64,000 nucleotides of DNA, from positions 1-64,000 of the forward strand of contig URKI01000003.1 in assembly GCA_900548505.1 (NCBI GenBank), given 5' to 3'. Source of the DNA: an uncultured Oscillibacter sp. Lineage in GTDB: Bacteria; Bacillota; Clostridia; Oscillospirales; Oscillospiraceae. The notes below the pieces were generated by a model. The model was not told the DNA's origin and did not search any database. It saw only the letters and a program-made list of their open reading frames with translations. A program made the position numbers and the translations under genes. Shown one piece after another: positions 44,001 through 52,702 of the stretch; the stretch's first letter is position 1, and every line of letters starts with the position of its first letter.

Positions 44001-44867
44001 TCAGAGCTCCGTGCACAGCGTGCCGAACACCACCCGGGGAATGTCCTGGGTGTCCTTGACCACCTGGATGTCCCCGAAGCCCTGGGCACGCATGATGCGC
44101 AGGACGCTGTCCGCCTGGCCGATACCCACCTCGAAGTAGAGCTTTCCGCCAGGGACCAGCGCGGCACGCCACAGATCAGAAATGGCCCGGTAAAAGTCCA
44201 GGCCGTCCTCGCCGCCGTCCAGGGCCAGGTGCGGCTCGTAGTCCTTCACAGATGTATCCAGGGTTTCGATGTCCGCCCGGGGGATATAGGGCGGGTTGGA
44301 GACGATGCACTGGAACTCACCCAGGGATTTTTCCGGCTTTTCCAGAGCATTTGCCTGCATGGGCAACACCCGGCCGGTGAGGCTGTTGCGCCGGATATTC
44401 TGGCGGCAGATCCTGAGGGCCGCGTCCGACCACTCCCCCAGCACCACCCGGGCCTGGGGCGCCTGAGACGCCACGGCCAAGCCGATGCAGCCGCTGCCGG
44501 CACACAGATCCAGCACCCGGCACTCGCCCAAAGTCTTTACATAGTCGATGGCCTGGGCTGCCAGCACCTCCGTGTCCGGGCGGGGAATGAGCACATCCCG
44601 GGAGATGTCCAGCGGCAGCCCGTAAAACTCCCACTCGCCGATGAGATACGCCACCGGCTCGCCATTGAGGTGCCGCTCCACCAGGTCCCGCACCCGCTTT
44701 TCCAGCTCCGGAGAGGCATACAGGCTCCCGTCCGCCGTCAGCTGCTGGCGGCTCTTGCCGGTGCCGAAGCACACCAGTTCCCGGGCCTCCAGCGTGGCGG
44801 CCTCGATGCCTGCACTGCGCAGCTGCCGGCGAATATCTAAATACAAGTTGTTATATGTGATTGCCAT
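44001..44867 (-). CDS. prmC: Peptide chain release factor N5-glutamine methyltransferase
   Basis: 288 residues. VLDLCAGSGCIGLAVAS is the SAM motif and SNPPYIP holds the catalytic NPPY that methylates the release factor GGQ glutamine. The N-terminal helical bundle is present. prfA, the common neighbour, is absent; DUF1385 is upstream, as in Bacillus-type orders. Confidence 0.95.
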   Translation of the reverse strand: MAITYNNLYLDIRRQLRSAGIEAATLEARELVCFGTGKSRQQLTADGSLYASPELEKRVRDLVERHLNGEPVAYLIGEWEFYGLPLDISRDVLIPRPDTEVLAAQAIDYVKTLGECRVLDLCAGSGCIGLAVASQAPQARVVLGEWSDAALRICRQNIRRNSLTGRVLPMQANALEKPEKSLGEFQCIVSNPPYIPRADIETLDTSVKDYEPHLALDGGEDGLDFYRAISDLWRAALVPGGKLYFEVGIGQADSVLRIMRAQGFGDIQVVKDTQDIPRVVFGTLCTEL

Positions 44868-44930
44868 ATTACGCTCCGTATCGAAAATCGACGTATTTTC
44901 CGGCTTTTGAACGGAATATCTCGCTTGCTG

Positions 44931-45902
44931 TCACCAGGTGTCCTTGCCCTTTTCGGAGGGCAGCACCAGCTCCAGAGAGCGGATGGCCACCTCGATCATG
45001 GCATCGTCCGGCTCGTTGGTGGTGAAATTCTGCATCCAGAGGCCCGGCGCCGTCAGGATCTGGGCCAGCCGGTTTTCCTGCACATGGCGGCCCACCCAGC
45101 GGTTGAACTCATAGGTGATGCCCACCACCAGCGGCAGCAGCAAAAGGTGCGCCGCCGTCCGCAGCCAGACGTTGGTAATGGGCCAGATGCCGAACACCAC
45201 GCTGGAGATAAGGATGGAGACGAAGATGACCACAAACAAAAAGCTTGTGCCGCAGCGGGGATGGTGCCGGGGCTGCACGCGGACGTTCTCCACCGTCAGG
45301 GGCAGGCCCGCCTCGTAGCAGAAGATGGTCTTGTGCTCCGCTCCGTGGTACTGGAACACCCGGTAGATGTCCTTTTGCCGGGAGCAGGCGATCAGGTAGA
45401 TGAGGAAGATGACGATCTTCAAAAGCCCCTCCACCAGATTGCGCCCCCACATGGGGAAGCCGGGGTAAAAGTGCAGAATGGCGCCGGTGAGCAAGGTGGG
45501 CAGCACCATGAAAAGGAAGATGCTCATGCCCACGCCCAGCACCACTGCCAGCGCCACCACGGCGCTTTCCAGCTTCTTGCTGGGGATATGGGATTCCAGC
45601 CACTGCTCAAAGCGGGAGGGCTGGGCAGCCTCGTCATCGGGGTAGAAGTCCGCCGAGTACATGAGGGCTTTCACACCGTGGACCATGGAGTCCAGGAAGT
45701 TGACGGTGCCACGGACCAGGGGCCAGCCCAAAATGGGATAGCGGTCCTTGATGAAGCGCAGAGGCTCCACCTTTTCCACCAGCTTCCCCTCCTGGTCCCG
45801 CACCACCACGGCCTCTTTCTCCGGGCCGCGCATGAGGATACCCTCGATGAGCGCCTGTCCGCCGATGCTGGTGCGGAAGGCGCAGGAATTGTGTTCTGCC
45901 AT
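44931..45902 (-). CDS. DUF1385 membrane protein (YqhQ family)
   Basis: 323 residues. Signature IGGQALIEGILMRGP at the N-terminus and HGAEHKTIFCYEAG in the middle, then QPRHHPRCGTSF. About four membrane spans (near 110-135, 145-175, 220-245, 250-270). Function unknown; the HGAEH and RCGTSF motifs suggest a metal site. It sits 64 nt before prmC. Confidence 0.92.
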   Translation of the reverse strand: MAEHNSCAFRTSIGGQALIEGILMRGPEKEAVVVRDQEGKLVEKVEPLRFIKDRYPILGWPLVRGTVNFLDSMVHGVKALMYSADFYPDDEAAQPSRFEQWLESHIPSKKLESAVVALAVVLGVGMSIFLFMVLPTLLTGAILHFYPGFPMWGRNLVEGLLKIVIFLIYLIACSRQKDIYRVFQYHGAEHKTIFCYEAGLPLTVENVRVQPRHHPRCGTSFLFVVIFVSILISSVVFGIWPITNVWLRTAAHLLLLPLVVGITYEFNRWVGRHVQENRLAQILTAPGLWMQNFTTNEPDDAMIEVAIRSLELVLPSEKGKDTW

Positions 45903-45965
45903 GTGGATTCCTTTCTATTGTTGCATTGTATCACATCCGTCCGCCAAAAGCAAACGAATGTTCGA

Positions 45966-47411
45966 TTACGGATTCATGGGCAGACGGATGGTCACCACCG
46001 CGCCGCCGCCCTCGGCGTTGCCGATGGTAAAGGTACCGCCGTGGAGACCGATGATCTCGTCACACACAGCAAGACCGATGCCGCTGCCGCGGGCCTTGGA
46101 AGAGCCCTTATAGAACTTCTGCTTCACGTAAGGCAGCTCCGCCTCCGGGATGCCGGGGCCGTAATCCCGTACCCGGACCACTTCCTCGTGGCCCTCCCGG
46201 CAGATGGAAGCCGTGATTCGCAGGCCCGATCCGCCGTGCTTGGCGGCGTTGTCCAGCACGTTGCAGAATACCTGCTTGAGCCGCTCCGGGTCGCCGGAGA
46301 TAAAGGGCAGCTCCTCGTCGCAGCTTTCATACTCCAGGGCGATGCCCTCCTGGCGGAACAGCTCCCGGTAGGTAAAGATGGCGTCCTCAAACTCCGCCTG
46401 CAGGTCCACCTGCTCCACCCGCAGAGTGAAGCGGCCGTCCTCCATTTTGGAAAACTCCAGCAGCTCTTCCACCATGGTGGAAAGGCGCCGGGACTCGTTC
46501 AAAATGATGCGGATGCCCCGACGCAGCTGCTCGGGGTCTCCGGTGGGGTCTTCCAGAATGGTCTCGCCCCAGCCGTTGATGGCGGTCAGCGGCGTGCGCA
46601 GCTCATGGGACACAGAGGAGATGAACTCGCTTTTCATCTTCTCGTTGCGGCCGATCTTGAGGGACATGTCGTTGATGTTGTCCACCAGCTCTCCCAGCTC
46701 GTCGGAGTACCTGTTTTCGATCTGGATTCCATATCCTCCCGCCGAAATGCGCTTGGCGGCATCGGTGACCACGGCCACCGGCTCCACCACGTCGTTGATG
46801 AAGAGGAGGTTTGCCAGGATGACCATGGTCATGCACAGCGCGGCGATCACCAAGACCACCGCGATGGTCACCAGGATCTGGCGGTTCACCTCCCGCAGCG
46901 AGGTCACCAGGCGCAGCACCCCCACCACCTTGCCGCTGTACATCAAGGGTGCGGAGACTGCCAGGATATTCTCCCCCGTCTCCGGGTCACGGCCCTGGAA
47001 AGCCACGCAGTCCTGTTGGGCGATGGCCTGCTCGATATCCGGCGTGCCGGGCTTGATGCCGTTTTTCAGGCTGGAGGTGGAGGAGACCTGGATGCGTCCG
47101 GCGCCGTTGATGAATTGCAGCTCGATGCGGTCCTTGTCCTCAAAATTGGTGGTGGACTGGGTGGCCCGCTGCAGATACTCGGCAAAGCCGTTGTCCATGA
47201 AATAATCGTTGAAAGCGCCCGCCTCTGCCCGGGCCTGCTTCATGAGGCCGTCCTGCATGGTGCCGTAATAATAGCTGGAAATGCCCACGGAAAACAGCGT
47301 CACCAGCAGCACCAGCATCAGCAACACCGGCATGATGCTGTTGAACACCCAGCGCTGCCTTAGGCCCTGGATCCGCAGGGTCTTCCATCTGATTTTTCGC
47401 TCTTCCGACAC
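45966..47411 (-). CDS. Sensor histidine kinase
   Basis: 481 residues from a GTG at 47409-47411 with AAAGGAGG 9 nt upstream. Two membrane spans (about 27-50 and 177-202) flank a periplasmic-side sensor of about 125 residues. HAMP follows, then the SSVSHELRTPLTAI phospho-His site near residue 272 and the HATPase N, G1 and G2 boxes (NVLDNAAKHG, DYGPGIPE, GSGIGLAV). It resembles WalK/PhoR/ResE. Ends 63 nt before DUF1385. Confidence 0.95.
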   Translation of the reverse strand: MSEERKIRWKTLRIQGLRQRWVFNSIMPVLLMLVLLVTLFSVGISSYYYGTMQDGLMKQARAEAGAFNDYFMDNGFAEYLQRATQSTTNFEDKDRIELQFINGAGRIQVSSTSSLKNGIKPGTPDIEQAIAQQDCVAFQGRDPETGENILAVSAPLMYSGKVVGVLRLVTSLREVNRQILVTIAVVLVIAALCMTMVILANLLFINDVVEPVAVVTDAAKRISAGGYGIQIENRYSDELGELVDNINDMSLKIGRNEKMKSEFISSVSHELRTPLTAINGWGETILEDPTGDPEQLRRGIRIILNESRRLSTMVEELLEFSKMEDGRFTLRVEQVDLQAEFEDAIFTYRELFRQEGIALEYESCDEELPFISGDPERLKQVFCNVLDNAAKHGGSGLRITASICREGHEEVVRVRDYGPGIPEAELPYVKQKFYKGSSKARGSGIGLAVCDEIIGLHGGTFTIGNAEGGGAVVTIRLPMNP

Positions 47412-47473
47412 CGCGCGCCACCTCCTTTCCTCCGTTTGACTGTGCGGGACTCAATGGTCCCGCTCTTTCCTGC

Positions 47474-48160
47474 TCAAAAGCCCCACTTGTACCCGTATCC
47501 CCACACGGTGGTGATATAGGTGGGATTTTGCACATTGTCCTCGATCTTCAGCCGCAGACGGCGCACGTTCACGTCCACGATCTTCAGCTCGCCGAAATAG
47601 TCCCGGCCCCACACCATATCCAGGATTTCCTCCCGGGAGAGGGCCTTGCCGGGGTTTTCCATAAACACTTTCATGATGGAATACTCCACCTGGGTCAGCT
47701 TGATGCGCTGTCCGTTTTTCTCCAGCGTGCGGTTGCGGGTGTTGAGCAAAAACGGCGGCTGGGAAATCTCCCCGGCCTGCACAGGCTCCTCCCCGCCGGC
47801 ACGGCGGAACAGGGCGTCCACCCGGGCAGTCAGTTCCGCAGGAGAGAAGGGCTTGGTCACATAGTCGTCGGCGCCGGTCATGAGGCCCGTCACCTTGTCC
47901 ATCTCCTGGGAGCGGGCCGTGAGCATGATGATGCCGATCTTGGCGTTGGTGGCCCGGATGCGGCGGCAGACCTCAAAGCCGTCGATGCCGGGCAGCATGA
48001 TGTCCAGCAGGGCCACCTTGGTGTCCGGGTTCTCCTTGAGCCGCTCCAGCGCGTCCTCGCCGGTCTCGGCCTCGATCACATCGTAGCCCGCGCGCCGCAG
48101 GTTGATGACAATAAAGCTGCGGATGCTGGACTCGTCTTCCAAAACCAAAACTTTTTTCAT
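47474..48160 (-). CDS. OmpR/PhoB-family response regulator
   Basis: 228 residues from ATG at 48158-48160 (AAAGGAAAC upstream). Receiver with EDE pocket, Asp53 in LLDIMLPGID and Lys in VTKPFSP; C-terminal winged helix with ILDMVWGRDYFGELKIVDVNVRRLR. It is 62 nt upstream of the kinase and 20 nt after the lipoprotein. Confidence 0.96.
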   Translation of the reverse strand: MKKVLVLEDESSIRSFIVINLRRAGYDVIEAETGEDALERLKENPDTKVALLDIMLPGIDGFEVCRRIRATNAKIGIIMLTARSQEMDKVTGLMTGADDYVTKPFSPAELTARVDALFRRAGGEEPVQAGEISQPPFLLNTRNRTLEKNGQRIKLTQVEYSIMKVFMENPGKALSREEILDMVWGRDYFGELKIVDVNVRRLRLKIEDNVQNPTYITTVWGYGYKWGF

Positions 48161-48180
48161 GGCGTTTCCTTTCTGGTCCG

Positions 48181-49515
48181 TCAGTTGTCCCCGTATACCC
48201 ACTCTTTGGTAATGAGGCTGAAAGCGGACCGCACTTGGTCTTCGGTCATGCCGCCGCTCCAGCGGCTGTTGGCGTCCAGCAGCTCCGCCGTGTAGATGGT
48301 CTCCGCCTGGCGGCCCAGGGTGAATCTTCCGCCCCGCACTGCCTTGACGCTGCGGCTGCTGCCGGTGATGGCCGTGATCTGCATGAAGGGCTCGGGTCCC
48401 TGGTCGCCCTGAATATAGAACGTGACGCACGCCTCGTCCTCATCCACGCTCCGGGACACCATGACCTCCTCCCGCCAGCTCTCCGGCAGGAGGAAATACC
48501 AGCCGTCTTCAATGTCGTGATAGGTGCTCAGCGCCAGGGATGCCTCTCCCTGGACATTGTAGGTATACCAGTCGATCCGCTGGTAGGCAATCTGGTTCTC
48601 CTCCAAAATGGGAAGCGACACGGCACGGGGAAGCTCCGTCACGCCGTCGTTGTTGATATCCATGGGATAGAGCGTCTGGAACGGGGCGATCTCGGCGGAG
48701 ACGCCCGTGGCGTCGGAGAGGGTGATATTGGCAAGGTCTCCGTTGCGGGAGGCCAGCACATCCGTCACGGACCAGAGTCCTTCCTCCACGCCGGTGACAA
48801 ACAGCGCCGGCATCCCGTCATTCAGGGTTCCCGCGGTGACCCGGCCCTGCTGGTTCAGCTCTGCCATGGTGATGGAGATGGGTGCCGCGCCCTGCAGCTG
48901 CAGGTTGCCGTTCTGCCAGGTATAGTAATCCGCCACGGCGTCGCCGCCCTCGGCGCTGCGCAGGACCACCAGCTCCTGGCTCTGATCCTGATTCAGGTCG
49001 GTAATGGCATAGCGGACATAGTTGCTGCGCATCAGCTCCATGGGCTCCCCGTCTTTCAGGGTGTACACCACCAGTGCCTGCAGGTCGGTGGTAACGCGCC
49101 AGCCCACGATCAGCTCCGTGTAGCCGTCGCCGTCCAGATCGCTGTAGCTGATACTGTAAATGGCGGTGCCGCTGCTCTCGATCACGTGGGAAAGCGCATA
49201 GGTCTGATCCTTGGCAGTAAAAATGCAGATCTTCAGCGGCTTTTCATCGGCGTCGTTGCGGAAAAACGCCACCGCCTCCTCCTGTCCGTCTCCGTCCAGA
49301 TCCTCCAGCTGCACCGGCTGGATGTTGCTGCCGGAGATGGGCGCGGCATATTCTGCGCCGTCAGACAAAATGGCGTTGATCCGGTTGTCCAGCTCCGTAT
49401 ACTCAGTGGGGAGCTTGGGCAGGCAATACAGCTCCTGCGGCGAAATGGTAAAACCGCAGCCGCTGGTCATCAGCGCCGTCAGCAGCAATAGCCACGTTAC
49501 CAGCATTTTTCGCAT
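48181..49515 (-). CDS. Lipoprotein with calcium-loop-like repeats
   Basis: 444 residues. Lipobox LMTSGC puts the lipidated Cys at residue 20 after a short signal peptide. Four loops resemble the DxDxDG calcium motif: DLDGDGQEE (72-80), DLDGDGYTE (126-134), DLNQDQSQE (173-181, degraded) and DINNDGVTE (about 290), as in VCBS/FG-GAP beta-propellers. First gene of an operon with the two-component system; it may act as extracellular sensor or its target. Function not known. Confidence 0.82.
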   Translation of the reverse strand: MRKMLVTWLLLLTALMTSGCGFTISPQELYCLPKLPTEYTELDNRINAILSDGAEYAAPISGSNIQPVQLEDLDGDGQEEAVAFFRNDADEKPLKICIFTAKDQTYALSHVIESSGTAIYSISYSDLDGDGYTELIVGWRVTTDLQALVVYTLKDGEPMELMRSNYVRYAITDLNQDQSQELVVLRSAEGGDAVADYYTWQNGNLQLQGAAPISITMAELNQQGRVTAGTLNDGMPALFVTGVEEGLWSVTDVLASRNGDLANITLSDATGVSAEIAPFQTLYPMDINNDGVTELPRAVSLPILEENQIAYQRIDWYTYNVQGEASLALSTYHDIEDGWYFLLPESWREEVMVSRSVDEDEACVTFYIQGDQGPEPFMQITAITGSSRSVKAVRGGRFTLGRQAETIYTAELLDANSRWSGGMTEDQVRSAFSLITKEWVYGDN

Positions 49516-49668
49516 CAGGCTGCCCTCCTCTCCGGCAAAGTTCCAAAAATGCTCATAATTTAACTAATATATGATAGCACGTCTTTTTCCGTTTGTGTAG
49601 GGGGGATCTTCCGTTTTTCAGTGCATTTTACGCTTCGTTCATTTTTTTCATTTTTCCAAAAACAACTC

Positions 49669-49697
49669 TTGAATTTCACCATATGCTCTTGTATAAT
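49669..49697 (+). promoter_or_regulatory. tRNA-Leu promoter
   Basis: TTGAAT (49669-49674), 17 bp, TATAAT (49692-49697), 15 nt before the tRNA. Confidence 0.85.
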
Positions 49698-49712
49698 GTT
49701 CAGGTAACTTAT

Positions 49713-49799
49713 GCCGGTGTGATGGAATTGGTAGACGTGACGGACTCAAAATCCGTTGGTAGCGATACCGTGTGGGTTCGAGTCCCACCACCGGCACCA
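49713..49799 (+). tRNA. tRNA-Leu (anticodon CAA)
   Basis: 87-nt class II tRNA. Acceptor GCCGGTG pairs with CACCGGC (49789-49795), discriminator A, and an encoded CCA (49797-49799). Anticodon stem ACGGA/TCCGT encloses CTCAAAA, so anticodon CAA reads UUG. A long variable arm precedes GGGTTCGAGTCCC of the T arm. Confidence 0.97.
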
Positions 49800-49836
49800 C
49801 GTGGTCGCAAAGTTTGCTTTGCGACCACGTCTTTTT
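49799..49836 (+). terminator. tRNA-Leu terminator (hairpin copy 1)
   Basis: ACGTGGTCGCAAAG pairs with CTTTGCGACCACGT around TTTG, then CTTTTTAT. It begins at the last base of the tRNA. Core CGCAAAG...CTTTG recurs at 50707 and 51923. Confidence 0.93.
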
Positions 49837-50102
49837 ATGCCCTTGGCAAAAAAAGACGTCATCCGCCCGCTCCCTTGCTCCTCCTCTCCAAATCACAACC
49901 GCTTACGCTGGGTTGTGATTTGGTTCTGGGTGCGAACTTGGAAGCTGCGGTATCTATACTGTTGCGATATTCCAGCTCGTTGCAAAGCTCATCGCGCGCT
50001 CACGCTGTTGATCGCCCACGATGAGGTCTGGTGTACAACCGTTTTAAAGTTATGTGATACCATTCAGAAAAAATATTCTCACAACTTTTTGGAGGGGTTC
50101 CC
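49837..50102 (+). other. Non-coding gap after tRNA-Leu
   Basis: It contains a perfect 12-bp inverted repeat CAAATCACAACC/GGTTGTGATTTG (49889-49900, 49911-49922; 10-nt loop, no T-run) and a 7-bp repeat CTCATCG/CGATGAG (49988-49994, 50019-50025). No gene or attachment site is evident. Confidence 0.6.
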
Positions 50103-50633
50103 GTGAAAAAGGGTAAAATGATTCTCGCTGTACTAATTGTGCTTATAGGCGTACTGATTGGTCTGGTCATGTATTTTCCTAAAAATATCAATACCGCACT
50201 CAATAGGATCCAGCATCCGTTTGAAGCCGGTGAAGTTTTAGCCACCCAGGAGATTGAGGAAAACCTTACTGCGGTACTATATACAAATCGGCAAAATAAC
50301 ACGCAGCTTCAAAATGCTCTCATCCGGAAAACGGGCATTTTTTATAAGGTTGTTGATATGAATGGCTCTCTCACTATTGAAAAGTCTAACATGCTGGAAA
50401 GCGGCGAGCTGAGAGCAGACGTTCTTATTTCTTGGTACGATAAAAGCGACAAATATATCGTTATGGCAGTTGCTTACGATGAGGATGTCGAATCAGTCAC
50501 TTATCTGGATCAAGAATTAAAAGAACTAAATATAAACGGTTATCGGTTATTTTACGGATATGGCAGCGGAGAATACGGGGTGTATGAGTTATTTGACAAG
50601 AACGGAAATCGCTTAGAGCATATCAAAGAATAA
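50103..50633 (+). CDS. Signal-anchored orphan protein, AT-rich
   Basis: 176 residues from a GTG at 50103 with GGAGGGG upstream. MKKGKMILAVLIVLIGVLIGLVMYFP is a signal or single membrane anchor; the rest is a soluble extracytoplasmic domain with many Tyr, Asn and Ile (SWYDKSDKYIVMAVAYDED). I recognise no family. Base composition and codon use (ATA, AAA, TTA-rich) are clearly more AT-rich than all neighbours, which suggests recent transfer. Flanked by two related hairpins. Confidence 0.75.
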   Translation: MKKGKMILAVLIVLIGVLIGLVMYFPKNINTALNRIQHPFEAGEVLATQEIEENLTAVLYTNRQNNTQLQNALIRKTGIFYKVVDMNGSLTIEKSNMLESGELRADVLISWYDKSDKYIVMAVAYDEDVESVTYLDQELKELNINGYRLFYGYGSGEYGVYELFDKNGNRLEHIKE

Positions 50634-50937
50634 TAGATAAATGGTATATATAAATGTCTATTAAAAAGCGGAGAACTGTCTCCCATGGAGTAATATACTG
50701 AATTCCACGTGGCCGCAAAGTTTTCTTTGCAGCCACGTCTTTTTATATCCAGGTCGTTTCGTGCAGGTATGCTTTTCAGAAAAATTTCAGAGTAAGCTGG
50801 CAGGTAATTGCAATCGTCTGTGAAATATGGCATTCTTTAACATTAAGGTATGGTTTCTTTCCGGAAACCATCGGCAGCCAGAGGGTGAAGCCACAGTCCC
50901 GCATTCTCCGGCGCCATTTTCAAGAGGAGGGCTTTCT
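50634..50937 (+). other. Intergenic stretch between orphan ORF and SLH gene
   Basis: Besides the terminator hairpin at 50707-50744 I see no gene; a TTGCAA near 50808 has no good -10 partner. Confidence 0.5.
50707..50744 (+). terminator. Hairpin copy 2 after the orphan ORF
   Basis: ACGTGGCCGCAAAG pairs with CTTTGCAGCCACGT (one mismatch) around TTTT, then CTTTTTAT. It is close to copy 1 in both stem and tail. Confidence 0.85.
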
Positions 50938-51858
50938 ATGAAAAAACGTGCAGTATCCCTGATTTTGACGTGTGTGCTGTGTCTCTGTTTGATGCCGGTC
51001 GCCGCACAGGCCGCCGAGTGGTATGAGGTAGAGCCCTTTTACCCGGAGTACTTCGGCAGCAGCGAGCCAACCACCGGGACAAAAGAAATGACCGTTGACG
51101 GGCAAACCGTCACCGTATCCGTCTTTCCGGCCGGAACGCAATTCAGCTCCTTCAACGGGCTGTATATCGGTGAGACGGAATCCTATGTGGATGGAACCCC
51201 TTCCTACACACCATTCGATCCGGCGAAAGGCCTGCCCGCAGAGGGCGTCCATCGGATCAAGCTGTACAGCATGTATTACGGATATGAAGGCGACGTGTGG
51301 GTCACCGCGGAAAGCTCCGGCACCACCGCCGAGCCCACGGAGCCTGACGAGCCCGCGGCGCCCTCTTTTTCTGATATCGCCGCGGATGCCTATTATACCG
51401 AGCCGGTAGCGTGGGCCGTGGCACAAGGCATCACCAGCGGCACCACTTCCACCACGTTCTCCCCGAACAACGCCTGCACCCGTGCGCAGATCATCACGTT
51501 CCTGTGGCGGGCTGCAGGATCTCCGGAACCCGAAGCTCCCTGCGCATTTACAGATGTAAAGGCCGATGCCTATTACGCCCAGGCGGTGGCTTGGGCCGCA
51601 GAAAAGGGCATGGTTAGCGGCAGCACTTTTTCCCCGGATGCCCCCTGCACCCGGCTGATGGCTGTGGAATTCATGTGGAAGCAGGCCGGAAGCCCCGATG
51701 CATCTGATGCCAGTTTTACCGACGTTTCCTCTGACGCCGTCAACTGGGCAGTGGAAGCCGGCGTGACCGGCGGCACCACCGCCGACACCTTCTCCCCGGA
51801 TACCACCTGCACCCGCGCCCAGATCGTGACGTTCCTGTACCGGGCATTTGCCGAATAA
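50938..51858 (+). CDS. S-layer homology (SLH) domain protein
   Basis: 306 residues from ATG at 50938 (AGAGGAGGG). Signal peptide (MKKRAVSLILTCVLCLCLMPVAAQAA), a ~110-residue N-terminal domain of unknown type, a Thr/Pro/Glu linker, then three SLH repeats from about residue 140 to the end, each with F-x-D-(V/I), WA-(V/A)-x-x-G and FSP-x-x-x-CTR. SLH modules bind pyruvylated secondary wall polymers. Each repeat has an unusual Cys in the CTR position. Surface-anchored role is inferred. Confidence 0.92.
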   Translation: MKKRAVSLILTCVLCLCLMPVAAQAAEWYEVEPFYPEYFGSSEPTTGTKEMTVDGQTVTVSVFPAGTQFSSFNGLYIGETESYVDGTPSYTPFDPAKGLPAEGVHRIKLYSMYYGYEGDVWVTAESSGTTAEPTEPDEPAAPSFSDIAADAYYTEPVAWAVAQGITSGTTSTTFSPNNACTRAQIITFLWRAAGSPEPEAPCAFTDVKADAYYAQAVAWAAEKGMVSGSTFSPDAPCTRLMAVEFMWKQAGSPDASDASFTDVSSDAVNWAVEAGVTGGTTADTFSPDTTCTRAQIVTFLYRAFAE

Positions 51859-51922
51859 CAGACATCTCTATCCCTGTCGGCACGGAGACCCCCGATTTAA
51901 AACATAATTCCAAACACATTTT

Positions 51923-51956
51923 GTAGCCGCAAAGCTTGCTTTGCGGCTACATTTTT
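51923..51956 (+). terminator. Hairpin copy 3 after the SLH gene
   Basis: GTAGCCGCAAAG pairs with CTTTGCGGCTAC around CTTG, then ATTTTTAT. Third copy of the CGCAAAG-CTTTGCG hairpin family. Confidence 0.9.
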
Positions 51957-52092
51957 ATGTCTGCCGTACAACTTTGACCATTCCGCCCACAGCGCGCCCT
52001 GCCGGGAAAGACGTCTGCTCCGTATCTTCCCTCCCGGAACCATCCTGCGCCCGGGTGCATATTCTGAGGCAAACGCAAAGGAGGGATGCCCT

Positions 52093-52692
52093 ATGAAGCA
52101 GCATCTCACCGCCTGGAGGGCAGCCATGCGCTACATCCATCCGGTGGACAAGAGCCTGCTGCTCTTCATGCTGATCCTGCTGGTCCAGTCCGCCGCCAAT
52201 CTCTTTTTCCCTGCCGGGGACGGTTCGGCGGCCGGGGAGATCGACATCGTGGTCCGCACCTCTGCCGCCGCCATTTTCGGCTACTTCCTCAGCGCCAATT
52301 TTATTGGCCACGAGGAAAACAGCGGACAGGCGACAACGGCCGCCCCGGCGCATACATTGAAAGCGGGGACCAGTCCGGTGCAGGACAGCATGCCCCGGGC
52401 GCAAATCGGCTTCTCCGCCGGTGAACCGGCAGAGGAACCCGGTACGCCTGAGCTGCAGCCGCCGGAGCAGTCTGCTCTCTGCCTGCAGGTGCGCTGTGCC
52501 ACCTTCATCGGCCTTTTCTGTCTGGCCGCGCTGCTGCTTCTGCGCAGCCTGACCCAGCTTGGTGTCGTGCCGCCCCCGTCCGATTCGGTCACCGGCACCA
52601 TCGTCCAGTTCCGGGACTTCATCTCCGGCTGCGTCGGATTCCTGATCGGCTGCCCCACGCATCACCTCCGTGCATCCGGCACGGAATACTAG
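52093..52692 (+). CDS. Membrane protein beside phage tail locus
   Basis: 199 residues with an AAAGGAGGG site. Two N-terminal hydrophobic segments (about 22-40 and 52-72), a Pro/Ala/Glu-rich soluble loop (about 75-135) and two C-terminal hydrophobic segments (136-157 and 175-188). Family not recognised. First gene of a three-gene plus-strand operon facing the tail genes. Holin-like or anchoring function is possible but unproven. Confidence 0.65.
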   Translation: MKQHLTAWRAAMRYIHPVDKSLLLFMLILLVQSAANLFFPAGDGSAAGEIDIVVRTSAAAIFGYFLSANFIGHEENSGQATTAAPAHTLKAGTSPVQDSMPRAQIGFSAGEPAEEPGTPELQPPEQSALCLQVRCATFIGLFCLAALLLLRSLTQLGVVPPPSDSVTGTIVQFRDFISGCVGFLIGCPTHHLRASGTEY

Positions 52693-52702
52693 GAGGTTTC
52701 CC

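Noticed and set aside
44907..47363. Plus-strand 818-codon frame
   Set aside because: Antisense to DUF1385 and the histidine kinase; His/Gln-rich shadow translation.
49799..51956. CRISPR-like repeats
   Set aside because: Only three copies, spaced about 900-1200 bp apart, each a terminator with a T-run; no cas genes.
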